A stretch of 64,000 nucleotides of DNA from Liolophura sinensis (taxonomy: Eukaryota; Mollusca; Polyplacophora; Chitonida; Chitonidae), in contig NC_088298.1 in assembly GCF_032854445.1 (NCBI RefSeq), positions 671,474-735,473 on the forward strand. Direction: 5' to 3'. The stretch's first letter is position 1. The number at the start of each line of letters is the position of its first letter. Below the pieces are notes generated by a model. That model was given only the letters and a program-made list of their open reading frames with translations, was not told where the DNA came from and made no database searches. Below are positions 32,665 to 44,465 of this stretch, one piece after another. The translations under genes were made by a program, and so were the position numbers.

Positions 32665-35600
32665 TCATCTGCTGTATATTTTTCTCAGGAGTGAAGTTTT
32701 CAAAGACGATTTAAATAATGATAAAGAGGTGATTTCTTTTAAATTGGAGGGCAGTTTATTCCATTCGATCGGTCCTTTTATTTTACAAGTGTGTAGTGAT
32801 AGATTGCTTCTATGAAATGGTCGGTGTAAGTTAAAACATGATGTTCTAGTTGGATAGCAGTGAATATCAGGCTGTTTTGTAAAGTAAGTACGGGTGTATA
32901 ATGGAGTAATGCTAGGATTGTAGAAGTATTTGTGAACTAACTGGAGTGTCTGAAAGGTGTTAACCGCGGTAACAGGTAAGATATTATACTCAGTAAAAAT
33001 AGGCGCGGTGTGTTCGTATTTATGAGAGGAGGTAATAATGCGTTATGCTCGTTTTTGAAGACGGATCGGGGGAAGAAGATGTGTTTCATAAGTATTTCCC
33101 CACACAGCATTGCAGTACGTAATATATGGGTTAATAAGTGCATAGTACAGGATGAACAGAGTATTTTTCTTTAGGGCATATTTAATATGATTTATCACCG
33201 CTAAATTACGGGATGTTTTTTTGCAGATATTATTTATGTGGTTTGTCCACATTAATCTTTCATTGAAAGTTATACCTAAGAAATTGAAGGTCTTGATTTT
33301 TTCGATATTTACGCCTGCTATAGCCAGGAAAGGAGTAGCATGATTATTTATTCTGCGATTGGGAGCGATGTGCATAAATTTGGTTTTCTTAATATTAAGA
33401 GACAGTTTATTGCAACCTAGCCAATCGTAAATTTTTTCAATTTCACGATTAAAAGTTTCCAGGAGGTGTGCTGGATCATCATTGCAAAGAACAGCACTAG
33501 TATCATCAGCAAACAATAAGATATCAAGTAGAGATGAAACATCTTTAATGTCATTAATGTATATTAAAAAGAGAAGGGGTCCTAGGATTGAGCCCTGAGG
33601 AACACCAATATTCATGCATTTAGTAGTTGATCGGCAATCGTTGTATAAAAGGCAATGTGATCTGTTTTTCAGATAATCATTAAACCATATATTACTAAGA
33701 CCTTTGCCACCGTAATGGTCGAGTTTTTTCAACAATATATTGTGGTCTACAGTATCAAAAGCCTTTGCAAGGTCTAGAAAAAGAGTGATGCTGTACTTAT
33801 CTCTTTCTTTAGCAGTTACTAGTTTATCATGTAGAGCAATTATTGCATGTGTAGTAGAGTGATGCGATCTGAAACCGAACTGTTGACTGTATATAATATC
33901 GTTTATTTCGAGGAACGTCGTCAGACAGTTAACCACCAGTTTTTCGATGATTTTGCTGAAACACGATAAGACAGAATTGGTCGGTAATTTTTAAACTCCA
34001 CCATTTCACCCGATTTATACACTGGTGTGAGTTTAGCACTTTTCATTTTATCAGGGAATATTCCAGTTTGAAACGATAAGTTTATTATATGGGTCATCGG
34101 TTTCGCTATTGCTGTGGCACAATACTTTACAACTGAAACACGAATCTCATCTAGGCCAGGAGAGCTATTCTTCAGTCCCATGATAACATCTACAACTTCT
34201 GCTGAGGTACAGGGATCGAGACTGAAATTTGGTACTGATGGTGTTTTGAGAAAAGTTTCAAAATTTGGGGTTGTGTTAAAGTAACCTTTAAAATTGTCTG
34301 CTATGCTCTGAGGATCACTGTCTTCAATATCCTTTATATAAAAAGATTTAGGTAGTACATTATTACGTTTCGTCTGTATAAGTTCATTTATTATTTTCCA
34401 TGTGCCCTTTATGTTATTCTTGACCAGATTAAATTGATTGTCATAATAAGATTTTCTGGAAATACGAAGTGTGTGATTTAATTTATTTCTATATGTTCTG
34501 TATTGCTTACTTATCGTGCTGTCATTATGCTTCAGGTGTAGTTTATACAATTTATTCTTTTCTGTGCATGAATTTAAAATGGCTGAGCTTATCCAAGGCT
34601 TTGTTTTTTTATTGCTATGTTTAAATTTACGAAGTGGAAAGCACTGATCATAAATGGATTTAAATTGCTCTAGAAAAAGAGTCATATGCGACATTGGTAT
34701 CGCTTTCATTAAACACGTGATTCGATTTATAATTATTCAAACATGCTTTAAAGTTAAGCTTATTATTTTCAGAAAAAAGACGTTTATAGATATAAACGTC
34801 TCAAAGTTGCAGTCCTATCGGTTATCATATAATGGCTGACTGCTAAAATGGAAAATGGGAAAATGATCGGTTATATCAGTCAAGAGAATGCCGGAAGTCA
34901 ATGCACTTTGGTGATGATTCGTAAATATGTTGTCGATCAAAGTTGCAGTCCTATCGGTTATTCTTGTGGGCTTTGTAATTTTGGGGGAAAAATGGAACGA
35001 TTTAATGTTTTCTAAGAAATACTTTGACGGTAGGTGTGTGTCTGCTTTGAATAAATCAATGTTGAAATCACCAAATACTGTACAGAGTTTGTTTTCAGTC
35101 TTGATGGTCTCCAAAATTGAGGACAGTTGATCGTTGAAACAATCAACACTTTTACCCGGTGGCCTATAAAAGATACCTATGATTTGTTTATTTTGTTTTT
35201 GAGTAGTTTCTATGAACAAACTCTCATATTCGCCATCATCATCAACAAGACTGAGATCTTCTCTAATAAAACATTCACCCAGGCTGGTATGGACAAAAAG
35301 AACTAGGCCTCCCCCTTTTCTTTTAGAGCGAGATGAGAAGAAGGATTTATAATTAGGGATATCATAAAGGTGTTCTGTTCCTGGGTTGAGCCAGCTCTCA
35401 GACATTCCTGTGATTGAAAAAGGATAATCTAGACTTATGATGTAGGGCAAAATCTCAGAGTAGTGTTTTTTAAACTTCTTGCATTTAAGTGTAACACAGA
35501 AAATGGTTTGTTTTTGCTATCTAAGAAAGGTCTTGACAAAGTCTTAAAAGACTCTTCAAGAAAATAATTAGCGTGGATCTCTCTCCAGTAATCTTGTTCC

Positions 35601-35815
35601 TCGGAGGAATCGTCAGTTATATACTGGGTGCCATCGATTACATTTATATGTATTGGGTTAAAACAAAGACTGTCAAGGTCTAAAACTGCAGAGGTCGATT
35701 TTATCACTGGGTTTACAGGATTGTTATGCACAGTGGAGTCAGTAAAATCTATGCAATCATAAAAAGGTAACTGTTCAAGAGTCGATGTGCCCTGTTCGTT
35801 GTTATTATCAGCCAT
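32665..35815 (-). pseudogene. LINE ORF2: AP endonuclease and reverse transcriptase, frameshifted
   Basis: The N-terminus reads into SVLHLNARSL and, after a one-base loss in an A-run at 35466-35471, continues as endonuclease (GMSESWLNP, GDFNIDLF, RTATLIDNIFTNHH, ITDHFPIFH). The region 34700-34830 is scrambled. Then follow the linker, KNYRPI, and after a one-base loss near 33974 the RT core: FLDLAKAFDTVDH, GVPQGSILGPLLFLIYINDI and LLFADDTSAV. A TAA at 33043-33045 interrupts RLQKRA; the frame then continues in phase to a stop at 32665. There is no RNase H domain. The reading frame fits the CR1/L2/Jockey group. Confidence 0.85.
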
Positions 35816-36691
35816 AATATTGCAAGACAGATTTCAATGATACGGCTGATGAGAGGCATACATACTTTAAGGTCCCAATTTGAATATACACAATAATATA
35901 ACAACAGTAGTGAAATAAAAAGGTGCAAACATATACACAGTGATCAAAGCGCTTACTGTACATCCTCGCTGATCGATGACTCCTGTAGACCATGTGCAGG
36001 GATAAGATTTTAAGAGGAATAAAAAAGGAATGAAACAGGAATAAGTAAACAAAACAAAAATATAATAATTGATTACTGGAGTTTAGATTTTCTAAGACAT
36101 AAAAGACAGAATTACTACAGTATGGCAGATGAGACATTCAAGTCTAACATATTTAGAAGTTTGAGATCCAATTTACAGTACTTGTGTTACACACAAACTG
36201 ACACTCTGATCAAAGGGAGATTAACGTATCACATGGTATTAATAAGAGTAATTCAGATGAATACTATCAGAACAGGTTTTCTCATTGTTGGTCAAGTACC
36301 AAGATATCGAAACGCAAGATCTGTACGTCATGGTCAAGCAGGGTGTACGTGCAAATACATAAAGGCAGTGGCATTTAATATATGATATTTATCTAATTAA
36401 TTGTAATAGTTGTCACTCACAGGTGGTCAAAGGGAGATAAATGTAGTGCAACAAGGAAATGCAATACACGCCATGTAAATGATATGAGTTAAATATCATC
36501 TTTATTAAGCACATAAATGTGGAACTGAGATAAACGTCTGCGTGACACTGTTCAGTAGTGGGTGAAAGGATGTGTTCAATTACCACATGTATAAGGAGCA
36601 AAATGATCTGATTTGTTTGTCAACTGAACTCACTTTGTCCCTGGCACCTGACAGATGACCTAACAACTGAGGGGTGCAGTTTTCAGATGGT
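35816..36691. other. spacer between LINE ORF2 and ORF1, no gene recognised
   Basis: No conserved motif. The sequence could be LINE inter-ORF DNA or unrelated. Confidence 0.4.
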
Positions 36692-37535
36692 TCAGTCTCT
36701 CATTATTTTCCATGGACCAATGCCGTTCATAGGCCTAGTTTCCAGGATAACATCAGTACCAACCACCCTAATTCGTGTCTGTTTATTTTCAGTGGACCTA
36801 ATTTTGTAGGCAACGTTAGTCAATCTTCCTCGTTCTCTTTTCAGTTCTGGTGGAAGATCAGTTCTAACTGACATTTTCTTTCCTCGCAAAACGGACGTCG
36901 CCGATGTGGGTTGGTATTACTTGGATGACTTGATTTTGGTAATCGATGAACATTGCCGATTTGGAGTTTTTGTGCCCATTCCGCATCTAGCTCCATTTCG
37001 GTTGATAAAAATGTCCTGATAAACTGATGGGTATTTTCGGTTTCACTCGTTTTAGGAACGCCATAGAAGAGAAGGTTGTTTTTTTCTATTATGTATCTCC
37101 AGGCGAAGTAATTTTTTCTCCAATTCTGCGACGTAATTCATTAGTTTTTGTTCTGTGGTTGGGATGGACCTTTCGATTTCGTCTACTTTGTCACTTAACA
37201 TACTAACACTGTCCTCCACATTCGAGAATTTTCCTTCCAATTTGGTTACCCTCTCGTTTATCTGTTTCACATCCTGTTTAATGTTTTTCACATCTGACTG
37301 AATTGAAACAAGTTTCTGACTTAAGGCTGTGTTCATAGTCAGGATAGTTGCATGTAAATCAGCAAGTGTTACTTGGACAGAGCTTGGATTCTCACTGGCA
37401 GTTGTTGTTGTTTCCTCAGGCTTGGGTGACGTTTGTCCTTGATTTTCCTTCGTCTCCAGCTTCATTATTTGATTTACTCATGCTTCTGGTACTCGCCTGA
37501 GTTTTTCTGCTTGTTGGTTTGTCTTTAAGGGGCAT
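36692..37535 (-). pseudogene. LINE ORF1-like coiled-coil protein, frameshifted
   Basis: The start MPLKDKPTSRKTQ shifts frame near 37470 into a coiled coil of about 90 residues (VTKLEGKFSNVEDSVSMLSD, LEKKLLRLEIHNRK). A second shift in an A-run near 37085 is followed by the C-terminal block VRTDLPPELKRERGRL and VVGTDVILETRPM. The coiled coil plus that C-terminal layout resembles ORF1 proteins of L1/Tx1-type (Transposase_22), with moderate certainty. Confidence 0.6.
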
Positions 37536-37916
37536 CTCACACCTACTTTTAGGACCTATTAAGTGCGTAAAATCCCTGCACATGGCCTCAGAGAAGCCAA
37601 ACCTTTTTCTCCAGTCAACAACTCTGTCCGCCACAATGAGGCTTTGTGATCATTAATATGACCCGAGTTTATACTTTACTACAGGCTGGGTGTAGGAAAA
37701 TGCCATAGTTACAATGATAACCGCAGATACGGACAAATGTGTGTGAAAATCAATCATTTCCTAAGTAACTATACATTCAAAACGAATAGAGTGAGTGAGT
37801 GAGTGCTTTAGGCTAAACGAATGGTTAAATAACCTGAACACAGTATGCCTTAATACATACTGCGTGTATGAAAATGGTAATCGTGTTACCATGGTAACCA
37901 CATAGGACAAATGTGA

Positions 37917-38235
37917 GTGAGTGCTTGAGTTTAATGTCATACTTTACAGTTGTTCAGTCATATGACGACGAGGAGTCATTAGGCTGTATGCAATTTTTAC
38001 TGATTTCTTGTGGCAGAATGAATTCCATGCCACCAAAGTGCTGCCGCCACGGAGACATTGTACCGAAGAAACCAGACATAATATCCCACCCAGTCACGTT
38101 ATAAACCTCTCAGTGCTGAACGAAGCGGCAACAAGCACCATTTTAAAAGTCTTTGGCACGACCTGACCCAGGATTGAACCGAGATCTCCTCGACGACGAG
38201 GCAGACGCTCAAACCATTAAGCCAACGAGACAGCC
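37917..38235 (-). mobile_element. tRNA-derived SINE with 14-bp target duplication
   Basis: TAGGACAAATGTGA flanks the element at 37903-37916 and 38236-38249. The minus-strand 5' head has an RNA polymerase III A box (TGGCTTAATGG) and a B box (GGTTCAATCC) about 40 bp apart. The body contains TCATATGACGACGAGGAGTC, which I associate with SINE-like repeats of marine molluscs. The 3' end is a GAGTGAGTG-type tail. Its length (319 bp) and long duplication fit LINE-mediated insertion. Confidence 0.85.
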
Positions 38236-38249
38236 TAGGACAAATGTGA

Positions 38250-38945
38250 ATCACGACACATGGTTATCCCTGTGTCTAAGCTATTACCAAACATTTAACG
38301 AGTAATAGCCCTGACATGAACAGGCTATATGGCAGGAGTTCGAAAAGCAATCAGAGATTGGTTTAACAAACAAGCTAAATTGATCCTCAGGTTGATGGGA
38401 CACATGCCTCCACAGATATCAAACCAATACTAAGACCAGCATTGTGAATAAAAATCCGCTAACTTCACTTCCCACACTTATCTAGCATTTATAAAACCTT
38501 TCATTCAGTGTACGTATCTAGTCCAAAAACTTGCATCAACTAGAGTACATTAGAGCTATTAACGCCTAATTTAAATGTTGTATGTTAAAAACAGACCATA
38601 GATGTCAATGTCCCCCTCCTAACAATGGCATAGGAAGACAAAATATGTGTATACAGCTTTGTAGGTGGTCTTCAGTGATCACCTGTTGTCAGTCATCAAT
38701 AGATGTGGAAGTGGAAATTATCTCTGTAAAAGGAGTAAAACAGTTCCAATGATTTAGACTCTATTTTTTGATTTTTAATACATTTATTCTACAAGGTGTA
38801 TACGCTGAGTATGGAAGGATTATTGTGTAAGGACTGGATGCCTTAGAAGAAGAATGATTTAAAGCATTTTTCTGTTAATAACTGAAGAAGACATTAGGAA
38901 CTAAAATGTTTATCTACCCATACTGGCCAAGTTTGAGGTATATGT
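38250..38945. other. no gene recognised
   Basis: Unique AT-rich sequence between the SINE and the second pogo-like element. Confidence 0.4.
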
Positions 38946-39300
38946 AGGGGAGGCTTGGGAGAGTTGGGCCACTTTTCATAAATCTGAGTGAGGTTTCTTT
39001 CCTATAGATGACACAACATCTTTTTGAGTGTTTATAACTAGAGAATGTACTAGGGTATTTGGTCATACTAAATATTTTAACTTCATGATAAAACTTTTGA
39101 GGAAAAAAAGTAATTTCCATGAATTGGCAGATCGGTCCAAGCCTCCCGGGGTGGTGAAAGTTGGGTCATTCAGCAAATGGTATGGGATACATGAGACATC
39201 AAAAATAAATTCCAACAAACATGTTTTTATTTTCCTTCAGCGAATACATGTAGATGCATGACACAATATTGGAACGTGCATTTAATTATAGAAATTATCA

Positions 39301-40208
39301 GTGTTACAACCCAAACTGTCTTATAACTGTATTATAAAGAGATGGCTTGTTCGAAATACACGACAGTTTAGCCGCACAAAAAAGTAACCAAAACCAGCAG
39401 ATTTTATTTTACAACAATTTATTAGCTTAACAAGAACAGATAAGACTTATACAAATACTAAAGTACTTAAGTTTAACAAGAAAGGATAGCAGTATCTATA
39501 CAAATACTAAAGTACTTACGGTGTCCAAACGGACGCATATATTCCACAATGTATATATCACACGGGCATAAATGCTCAGAGGCAAATTCACAAGAGGGAA
39601 AATCCACAGTATAACTGAGTGTATGACGAAATATACACAAAATTCCACAGACAGGGTCCGTGTACTAATAAGCACTATGTACACAAGAGCACGAATCAAA
39701 TATACAAGCTCGGACTGAACAAGTGCTCGGTGGAGATATAACAAAGCCAGAGGCTATAAAGACACCAAAATTCAACACAAAAGGCCTACTAAAGTAATAC
39801 ACAGCGAAAGCATCCAAACTCTCAATAATTCTCCTTTCTCCGTTCTCTGTTCTCTCCCTGTTTGAACTGCTTTCATAGGTCTTATATAGCCTGGTGGAAT
39901 TGTCCAGAATAAGAAAATTCCTGAACACTTGATGTAAACAAACAGGAATCGAACTGAGCGCATTCTGGAATATTCTAAGGTAGAGACAGACAGCACTCCC
40001 TGAACTTAGCATATGTAAACAGTGGCAAGCTATATTTAGAAACTGATGGCAGTCGTGCACATAACATCAGTAACACTAGACTACTGGCTTAGCATCCTTA
40101 ATCAATGAAACCGCGTATCCTCAAAAGTCAACAAAATTATAGGCTACACTGTGAACATTGCACGTTAACACATTTAGGCAAATGTCAGACAAACAATACT
40201 TCTTAACA
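39301..40208 (-). repeat. possible solo LTR inside the pogo element
   Basis: The plus-strand ends read TGTTACAACC and CTTAACA. On the minus strand a CTATATAAG box (about 39880) is followed after about 470 bp by AATAAA. The composition resembles the LTR at 31004-32007, but no coding region or clean target duplication is present. Confidence 0.3.
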
Positions 40209-40242
40209 GTTACAGTAAAAGTAAGAGTCACCCTGACTATAA

Positions 40243-42038
40243 TTAGGCGTCACCATTTAATGTAGTGAAACATGAAACTCCCATCGATTGAAAATCACAG
40301 GGAAATTGCAGCTTGCCTTCCCGACGAGCGGTGCCGCCAAGACATTTAGGAACAGGGAGCTTTCTGATCACATCACTCTGTGGAAAGGAGGCTCTGTCAT
40401 TCTCATTGATCATTAATGTAGGAATCGTATTTAGGCGACTAACCTCTCGCTGCAAGAAAACACCTTCGTATTCATCATTGCCAACCACATGCACTCTTGC
40501 AATGTAATGTGCAATGTTAGACACATTACAATGGAACAATATCAGCAGGTGAGACATAATGAGATGGTCTTGGCGGGGGAGCTGGTGTTGCACTTGGACC
40601 TGGCTGGGGAGCTGGTGTTGCACTTGGACCTGGCTGGGGAGGAGCTAGTGTTGCACTTGGACCTGGCTGGGGAGCTAGTGTTGCACCTGGCTGGGGGAGC
40701 TAGTGTTGCACTTGGACCTGGCTGGGGAGGAGCTAGTGTTGCACTTGGACCTGGCTGGGGAGCGGGTGTTGCACGTGGTTCTTGTTGATCAGCTGGTGTT
40801 GTGTTTTCACCAACTTCAATATTCCGATCCGTCACTGATGATGCTTCAAAATCGACTTCAGAGAATACATCTCTGTTGAAGGGAAAAATTCCTGCAAACT
40901 GGAATCCTGATAAGATATTCTGAACTGTGAGGCCGTGCAACTGGGCATGCGCTGTAAATTCAGGTATTTCGTATATTGTAACAGTTTTGCCTGGATTGGA
41001 CCGCATACAGTTTTCTATTGCCCGGCAATATGCCGCCTTAAATGATTTGAAGCAGCACCTGTCCAGCGGCTGCGATTTGTGACTGGTGTGTGGGGGTATT
41101 GTTAGCAATACTATACCATTCTCTTTTGCATTGTCAATTGCTGCTAGTGAGATATGTGTCTCGTGGTTCTCCAGAATGAGTAGAACTTTTTTTTCCTGAC
41201 TGCATCTAATATGGCGAATAAAATGCCTTGAGTAGTCCAAGAAGAGCTCTTCATTTATCCAACCACTAGGATTCGCTCCCCCAATACATCCGGGAGGGCC
41301 ATTCTTGATGAAGTGATTCCTGAAGTTTTTTCGTGGGAATATCAGCATTGTTGGTACAACTGTGCCTGCTGCATTGACAGCGTATACTGCAGTGCCTAGT
41401 TGCCCCCTTTCTCCTGAAGTCACAGATCCTACCTGTTTCACACCTAATTCTGCAACAACATTTTCAGGCTGCTGCACGGTAGTGCACCCTGTTTCATCTA
41501 CATTAAATACATCCTGGCACTCAAATTTGTGCACACCCAGAACATTTGACAGATTGTCAAAAAAGGTCTTAACATTGTGTCGGTTGAAAGCACTTGCCCT
41601 GGCTAATGATGTTGCTTCAAGGCATCTGATTGCTAGACGGTTTCTTTCTTTAAAAGAAATCCCAAAATGCTCCCCAGTCATGCCATTTTCGATCCAAGAA
41701 GCTGGGACATCTATGCCATTTCTGACGGCGTACTCCACAATTAATGCACGGCACTTGTTTCTGGTGAGCCCATGGAACTGTGATGCCAAATTTTTTATAT
41801 GTGTGGACAAATCTTCTTCCATCTCTGGGGTGAATACCATGTTTTTCAGCTGACAGTTCTGAAAACCAAACGTTACACCGTCCGACTTCAGCAAATATCT
41901 TTTCATGTTGTCCTTGATATTCCAAAGTCATTGGCGGCTGCCCTTAAACTGCTTCCTGCGCTGACTTGTTCCTTGGCCCTCTTCAAAACACCCTCTGGTG
42001 CCCCTCTGTCCGTCTTTCTTTTTGTATTTTCTTGGCAT
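40243..42038 (-). pseudogene. pogo/DDE_1 transposase, frameshifted, second catalytic Asp replaced
   Basis: The start MPRKYKKKDGQRG shifts frame into VLKRAKEQVSAGSSLRAAAN (helix-turn-helix) and again (missing T near 41905) into LKRYLLKSDG. From there a long frame covers FHGLTRNKCRALIVEYAVRN, NVDETG (first Asp), QVGSVTSGERGQLGTAV, GPPGCIGGANPSGW, LLILENHETHIS, PPHTSHKSQPLDR and NPGKTVTIYEIPEF. In this family the second ligand is the Asp of LDNH; here the codon is GAG (Glu). A 30-33-bp repeat encodes a Pro/Ala tail and carries another frame break. The tail resumes at about 40490-40243 (FLQREVSRLN, RKLPVPKCLGG). Confidence 0.85.
40566..40775. repeat. 30-33-bp repeat coding a Pro-rich tail
   Basis: Six to seven units of GTGTTGCACTTGGACCTGGC plus CTGGGGAGCT. 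Unit length varies by a few bases, which explains the frame break between the QPGPSATLAP and SPARSKCNTS readings. Confidence 0.85.
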
Positions 42039-42639
42039 CTGGTGTGAAAGAATAGCATCTAAATAAGACTTTTGGCTAGTAAGGACGCTCGTGAATTAGT
42101 TAAATACAGGATGAGTTTTATTAATAATTAGGACAGAAACATAATTAGAACGTTACTGATCTTACTTTCACACTTACAAACCCATTACTTATATCGACAG
42201 GATCATTTTGGACAGCCAAACATATCTGTGGGAGAGTTGGTCCACCATAAGGGGAGAGATGAGCCGCTGGCCCAACCCTCCCACTTCCATGTGGTTCAAC
42301 CCTCCCCATCATGCCATTTTTGTTTACCGCCATTTCTTTCCACGCTGCATTTAAATTTTGTTATTTTATAAATTCTGCCATTGTAGGGCAATATCACAGC
42401 TATTCATTACGATGTGTTACATTACTGTTGTGCAAATCAGGAAGTGTGGAGGAAAAAACATACCTTGAAGCTCAGTTTTCGTCTTTACCGCCTAAAAAAC
42501 TTTTTTGCTGACAGAATTTGTCAGCTTGACCTCATGGAACAGCCCCCTACACCAACGAGCACATGTTGACCAGCACTTTCATCAAGGGGCACAACTCAAC
42601 TCTGGCAGCCCCACATATCAATTAAAATAAGGCTGGTCC

Positions 42640-42960
42640 AAGTCTCCCCCTGGACCAACTCTCTACAAAGCAGCTGCACTTGCTTGGTCACTGCTGTCGC
42701 AGCACAGTTAAAGTTTGAAAGGAACTGGTGAAAGCACTCTCAAGTTATTGTCTAGACAATACTTAAAGGCTAGAAATTCAACATGGACATGGTTTAGGGG
42801 GTGGGAATTAAAGATGGCCTTTATGGCCATATTGTCCGTTGCATGAACCAGGAAAGCAATCCCCACCTTTCCTTGATTAGTATCAATGCACTGTTAAAGT
42901 TTGAAGAGAATCAGTCAAACTGTTCTCGAGTTGTTGTCCAGGCACCGATGTAAGACAGAA
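42640..42960. repeat. two-copy dispersed-repeat fragment
   Basis: Two related texts about 220 bp apart: GTTAAAGTTTGAAAGGAACT...CTCAAGTTATTGTC and GTTAAAGTTTGAAGAGAATC...CTCGAGTTGTTGTC. No gene. Confidence 0.5.
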
Positions 42961-43461
42961 TGGCGCACAAAGCACATCTCTAAGTCTCAAGCGTGGGGAC
43001 AAAAAGTGAAATCCATATCTTAAGGCCTATGGCGCCCAACCCAGAATTAACCATTACAGTGTTGTAATAATAAAAAGCCATTGGTAATGGAACAACTATA
43101 TTTGTGACCAGCTCTCTAAGGGTTAACAAAAGAAGGCTTACCAAATGCGAACAACCACAGTTCCTCACATCCCCATAAAGAATGAACTCCTAATTAAGCA
43201 GAAAAGAACCTTTTTGAAAAGCTAATATAGGGTTTTGGCCAAATGCACCGTTTGATTAAAAGCATTTCTTTACATTCAGTTTCTCACATACATTATACAT
43301 ACTATCTTCTACGACTGTGTTTATTATTTAAACTGTCACAAACTGAATAGTGCCTTTGTTTTTACTCCATGAAAAAGGGTACAATTAGCAACACAGGCTA
43401 CGTCACAGCATGGCTGCAAATGAACGTTTCTTAGGGATAACTATTAGTAAAAGGAACATAC
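42961..43461. other. no gene recognised
   Basis: Unique sequence; no open frame of interest. Confidence 0.4.
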
Positions 43462-43780
43462 CGTTTGCCGTTTTGGGCTTCCTTTTTTCCTAGGTACTTC
43501 AAGATCTGAAAACACATCATCACATCAAATTTGGTTTTAAATACTCACAGATTCCCAAAATAATAACCTTTTTAGGCAAATAATAATGTATAAAAAGCAT
43601 TAAATTTATTTGATTAGTCTGAGCATAACTACATGTACATTTGAGTTTACTGGGGCTTTTCTGGGGCTTGGCTTAATTATACCACTCAATAAAATATTCA
43701 AATACCTGGTCTGTCATTCTCTTCTGCTTCACTGTCTGCATCATCACCACCATCTTCGTCACTGGCCTCAACATCAAGTT
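43462..43780 (-). CDS. two candidate mini-exons, acidic then basic
   Basis: Exon 43706-43780 (75 nt; acceptor CATCTTCAG, donor GTATTT) reads ELDVEASDEDGGDDADSEAE in a phase-1 frame. Exon 43462-43505 (44 nt; acceptor TTTTCAG, donor GTATGT) continues as DLEVPRKKGSPKRQT. They lie downstream, on the same strand, of the C2H2/PCxxC pseudogene, whose last recognised exon leaves in phase 1, so the three fit together. The 44-nt exon ends in phase 0 and does not fit the 29276 exon directly. Confidence 0.45.
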
Positions 43781-44019
43781 CTGAAGATGCACAATAGTTT
43801 TATAGAAATGTTGAATTGACACCCTTTTTATGGAAAAAAGAACAAATAGCTCCTGCTAGGCTGACATCACAAATAAGTTCATGTTTCCCTTGAAAAATTG
43901 ATCTTTTATCTCAGCCCCAAATTTGAAGGCAGTCTTGTGTTGAATATTTAATCTATTATTTTTTTGATTGTTTTTTTTATGCTGTACGCAAGAATATTTA
44001 ATTTATAAGATGGTGATCA

Positions 44020-44215
44020 AGTTTATGGGTGGAAGAAACCGGGCAGAGCCTTGAGGAAACCACCGTACCTCGCCAAGTACCTGACAAACCTCCCGACTTA
44101 AGTTCGTAGTCAATCCAGCGTCAGCCAGATTCGAGCAGGCGACCTCATTGGTCAGGGGTCTGTGATTTGCAGCGAGGATGCGCCATAGACCACTTGGCCA
44201 GCGAGGTCCTTTGTA
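44020..44215 (-). mobile_element. tRNA-derived SINE
   Basis: The minus strand has an A box, TGGCCAAGTGG, and a B-box-like CTCGAATCTGG about 50 bp on. The 3' part (GGTTTCTTCCACCC) also occurs in the repeats at 55950-56290 and 56560-56700. Target duplication not resolved. Confidence 0.6.
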
Positions 44216-44465
44216 ACAGTATTGAATAACCAAGAACAAGAATTCCAGACATCCAATTATGATGCAGATTTTAGCCACAAGTTTTAACTCTTTTCCAAGG
44301 CTCATTACTAGGTTACCCTAAAAGTCATTAAAGTTTACCTTTTATGTCTGGATTTCTATTATTACTATTTGTACCAGAGTACCATAAAATCTTCAACAGT
44401 GTGATAAGAAAAGTATTTCTATGTTATATCTAACTTCTCAAATAATCAATTCTGACTTTTAATAC

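Larger units (their letters stand above)
32665..37535 (-). mobile_element. non-LTR retrotransposon (LINE), CR1/Jockey-like, decayed
   Basis: An ORF1-like coiled-coil protein (37535-36692) is followed on the same strand by ORF2 with endonuclease and reverse transcriptase (35815-32665). The order is that of a two-ORF LINE. Both frames are interrupted. That the two belong to one insertion is inferred from order, strand and the 0.9-kb spacing. No target duplication or tail was identified. Confidence 0.65.
38946..42308 (-). mobile_element. second pogo-like element, decayed
   Basis: The left end is TA followed by GGGGAGGCTTGGGAGAGTTG. Inverted words of the same kind, ending CAACCCTCCCC, lie at 42270-42308, and related ones (GGTCCAAGTCTCCCCC) extend to about 42660, so the right end is uncertain. 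GGGAGAGTTGG(G/T)CC words recur at both ends, as GAAGTGGGAC does in the first pogo element. The transposase inside is 40243-42038. Confidence 0.6.

Noticed and set aside
34654-35130. Plus-strand frames opposite the LINE
   Set aside because: Antisense shadows of the endonuclease and linker region.
38160-38236. A functional tRNA gene
   Set aside because: A and B boxes are present, but the cloverleaf is not intact and the segment is the head of a SINE with a target duplication.
39301-40208. A second full LTR retrotransposon
   Set aside because: Only an LTR-like segment with TATA and AATAAA words; no gag, pol or primer site. Kept as a low-confidence solo LTR.
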